From JACDAS01 sp046262415 (GTDB taxonomy: Bacteria; Actinomycetota; Thermoleophilia; Gaiellales; Gaiellaceae), in NCBI GenBank assembly GCA_046262415.1, contig JBHEMU010000171.1, positions 1-11,193 of the forward strand: a DNA stretch of 11,193 nucleotides. The letters run 5' to 3'. Of this stretch, positions 11,023 to 11,193 are shown piece after piece. Each line of letters begins with the position of its first letter. Position 1 is the stretch's first letter. The notes beneath the pieces were generated by a model. The model ran no database searches. It was not told the origin of the DNA and saw only the letters and a program-made list of their open reading frames with translations. The position numbers were made by a program, and so were the translations under genes.

Positions 11023-11193
11023 GCAGTCGCGCGGCCGCGCAGGAGACCCGGCGCGACCCGGGCGTAGTCGAGCCCGGACACCCAGGTGAACGCGAGCGCG
11101 ACGAGCAGCGCCCACCACGCCCACGCGTCGTCCCAGGCGCCCGCCGCCGCGAAGCCGCCCACGGCCGCGGCCACGGCCTGCGACCACGTCTTC
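11019..11193 (-). CDS. pgsA: CDP-alcohol phosphatidyltransferase, probably PgsA (5' part outside window)
   Basis: Only the last 57 residues are visible, running off the right edge. They begin with KTWSQAVAAAVGG, matching the conserved (G)KxKTxxQ segment after the catalytic domain of phosphatidylglycerophosphate synthases. Two hydrophobic helices follow (around DDAWAWWALLVALAFTWV), then SGLDYARVAPGLLRG, equivalent to the family's terminal SGxDYxxxA. The enzyme would join CDP-diacylglycerol and glycerol-3-phosphate in the inner membrane during anionic phospholipid synthesis. The catalytic CDP-alcohol motif lies outside the window, so a sister enzyme of the family (for example phosphatidylinositol-phosphate synthase) is not excluded, though the KTxxQ and SGxDY ends favour PgsA. 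Its TAG stop (11021-11019) lies inside the end of the second 97-bp repeat. Confidence 0.82.
   Translation of the reverse strand, partial: KTWSQAVAAAVGGFAAAGAWDDAWAWWALLVALAFTWVSGLDYARVAPGLLRGRATA

Noticed and set aside
10825..11187. A 120-residue minus-strand frame near the right edge
   Set aside because: Out of frame with the PgsA C-terminus and composed of Arg/Gly-rich low-complexity residues; its middle is just translated repeat.

Overview
The window is very GC-rich, densely coded bacterial chromosome. The gene content points to a high-GC actinobacterium: a MutY with a short C-terminus, an actinobacterial-type acyl-CoA carboxylase beta chain, many GTG starts and what look like leaderless promoters. 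A SigH-type sigma factor sits beside rlmB and yacP. From memory of family distribution I suspect the class Thermoleophilia (Gaiellales/Solirubrobacterales), but the window holds no rRNA or other marker to prove it. There is no sign of phage, insertion sequence or CRISPR.

Left part (1-5102), translation and transcription cluster. A partial mutY (minus strand, running off the left edge) diverges from a tightly packed plus-strand operon: an unusually short glutamyl-tRNA synthetase, cysS, rlmB and a YacP/NYN nuclease. Neighbours overlap by 14, 4 and 4 bp. Then come a separately promoted sigH-like sigma factor and tRNA-Thr(TGT). This is the Bacillus gltX-cysS-rlmB-yacP-sigH order without cysE and mrnC. 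The rpmG-secE-nusG block that I would expect next is missing.

Middle part (5134-8499). On the minus strand lie a pRiA4b ORF-3-like protein and a PLP enzyme of the Cys/Met family that lacks the usual N-terminal arm. Divergent from the latter, on the plus strand, is an acyl-CoA (probably propionyl-CoA) carboxylase beta subunit, followed by a 53-residue charged protein of unknown function.

Right part (8504-11193). A convergent hairpin separates the small protein from a 600-residue membrane GGDEF/HD-GYP cyclic-di-GMP protein on the minus strand. It is preceded, 10 bp away, by a 56-residue exported or membrane-anchored peptide, so the two probably form an operon. Upstream is a control region with three CCCC/GGGG dyads, from which a 47-residue leaderless protein (perhaps related to acyl-CoA carboxylase epsilon subunits) is read on the plus strand. 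It is followed by two tandem 97-bp repeats carrying strong hairpins, which fill exactly the space before the convergent 3' end of pgsA at the right edge.

A recurring theme is initiation without a Shine-Dalgarno sequence: five protein starts (711-, 738+, 6653-, 6689+, 10685+) have a TANNNT hexamer ending 6-9 nt upstream. Genes with a longer 5' leader (sigH, the pRiA4b gene, the 53-aa and 56-aa proteins, the GGDEF/HD-GYP gene) have clear GGAG-like sites instead. The most unusual items are the miniaturised GluRS, the paired small membrane peptide and GGDEF/HD-GYP gene with its dyad cluster, and the 97-bp hairpin repeats. No single new multi-gene system is evident.
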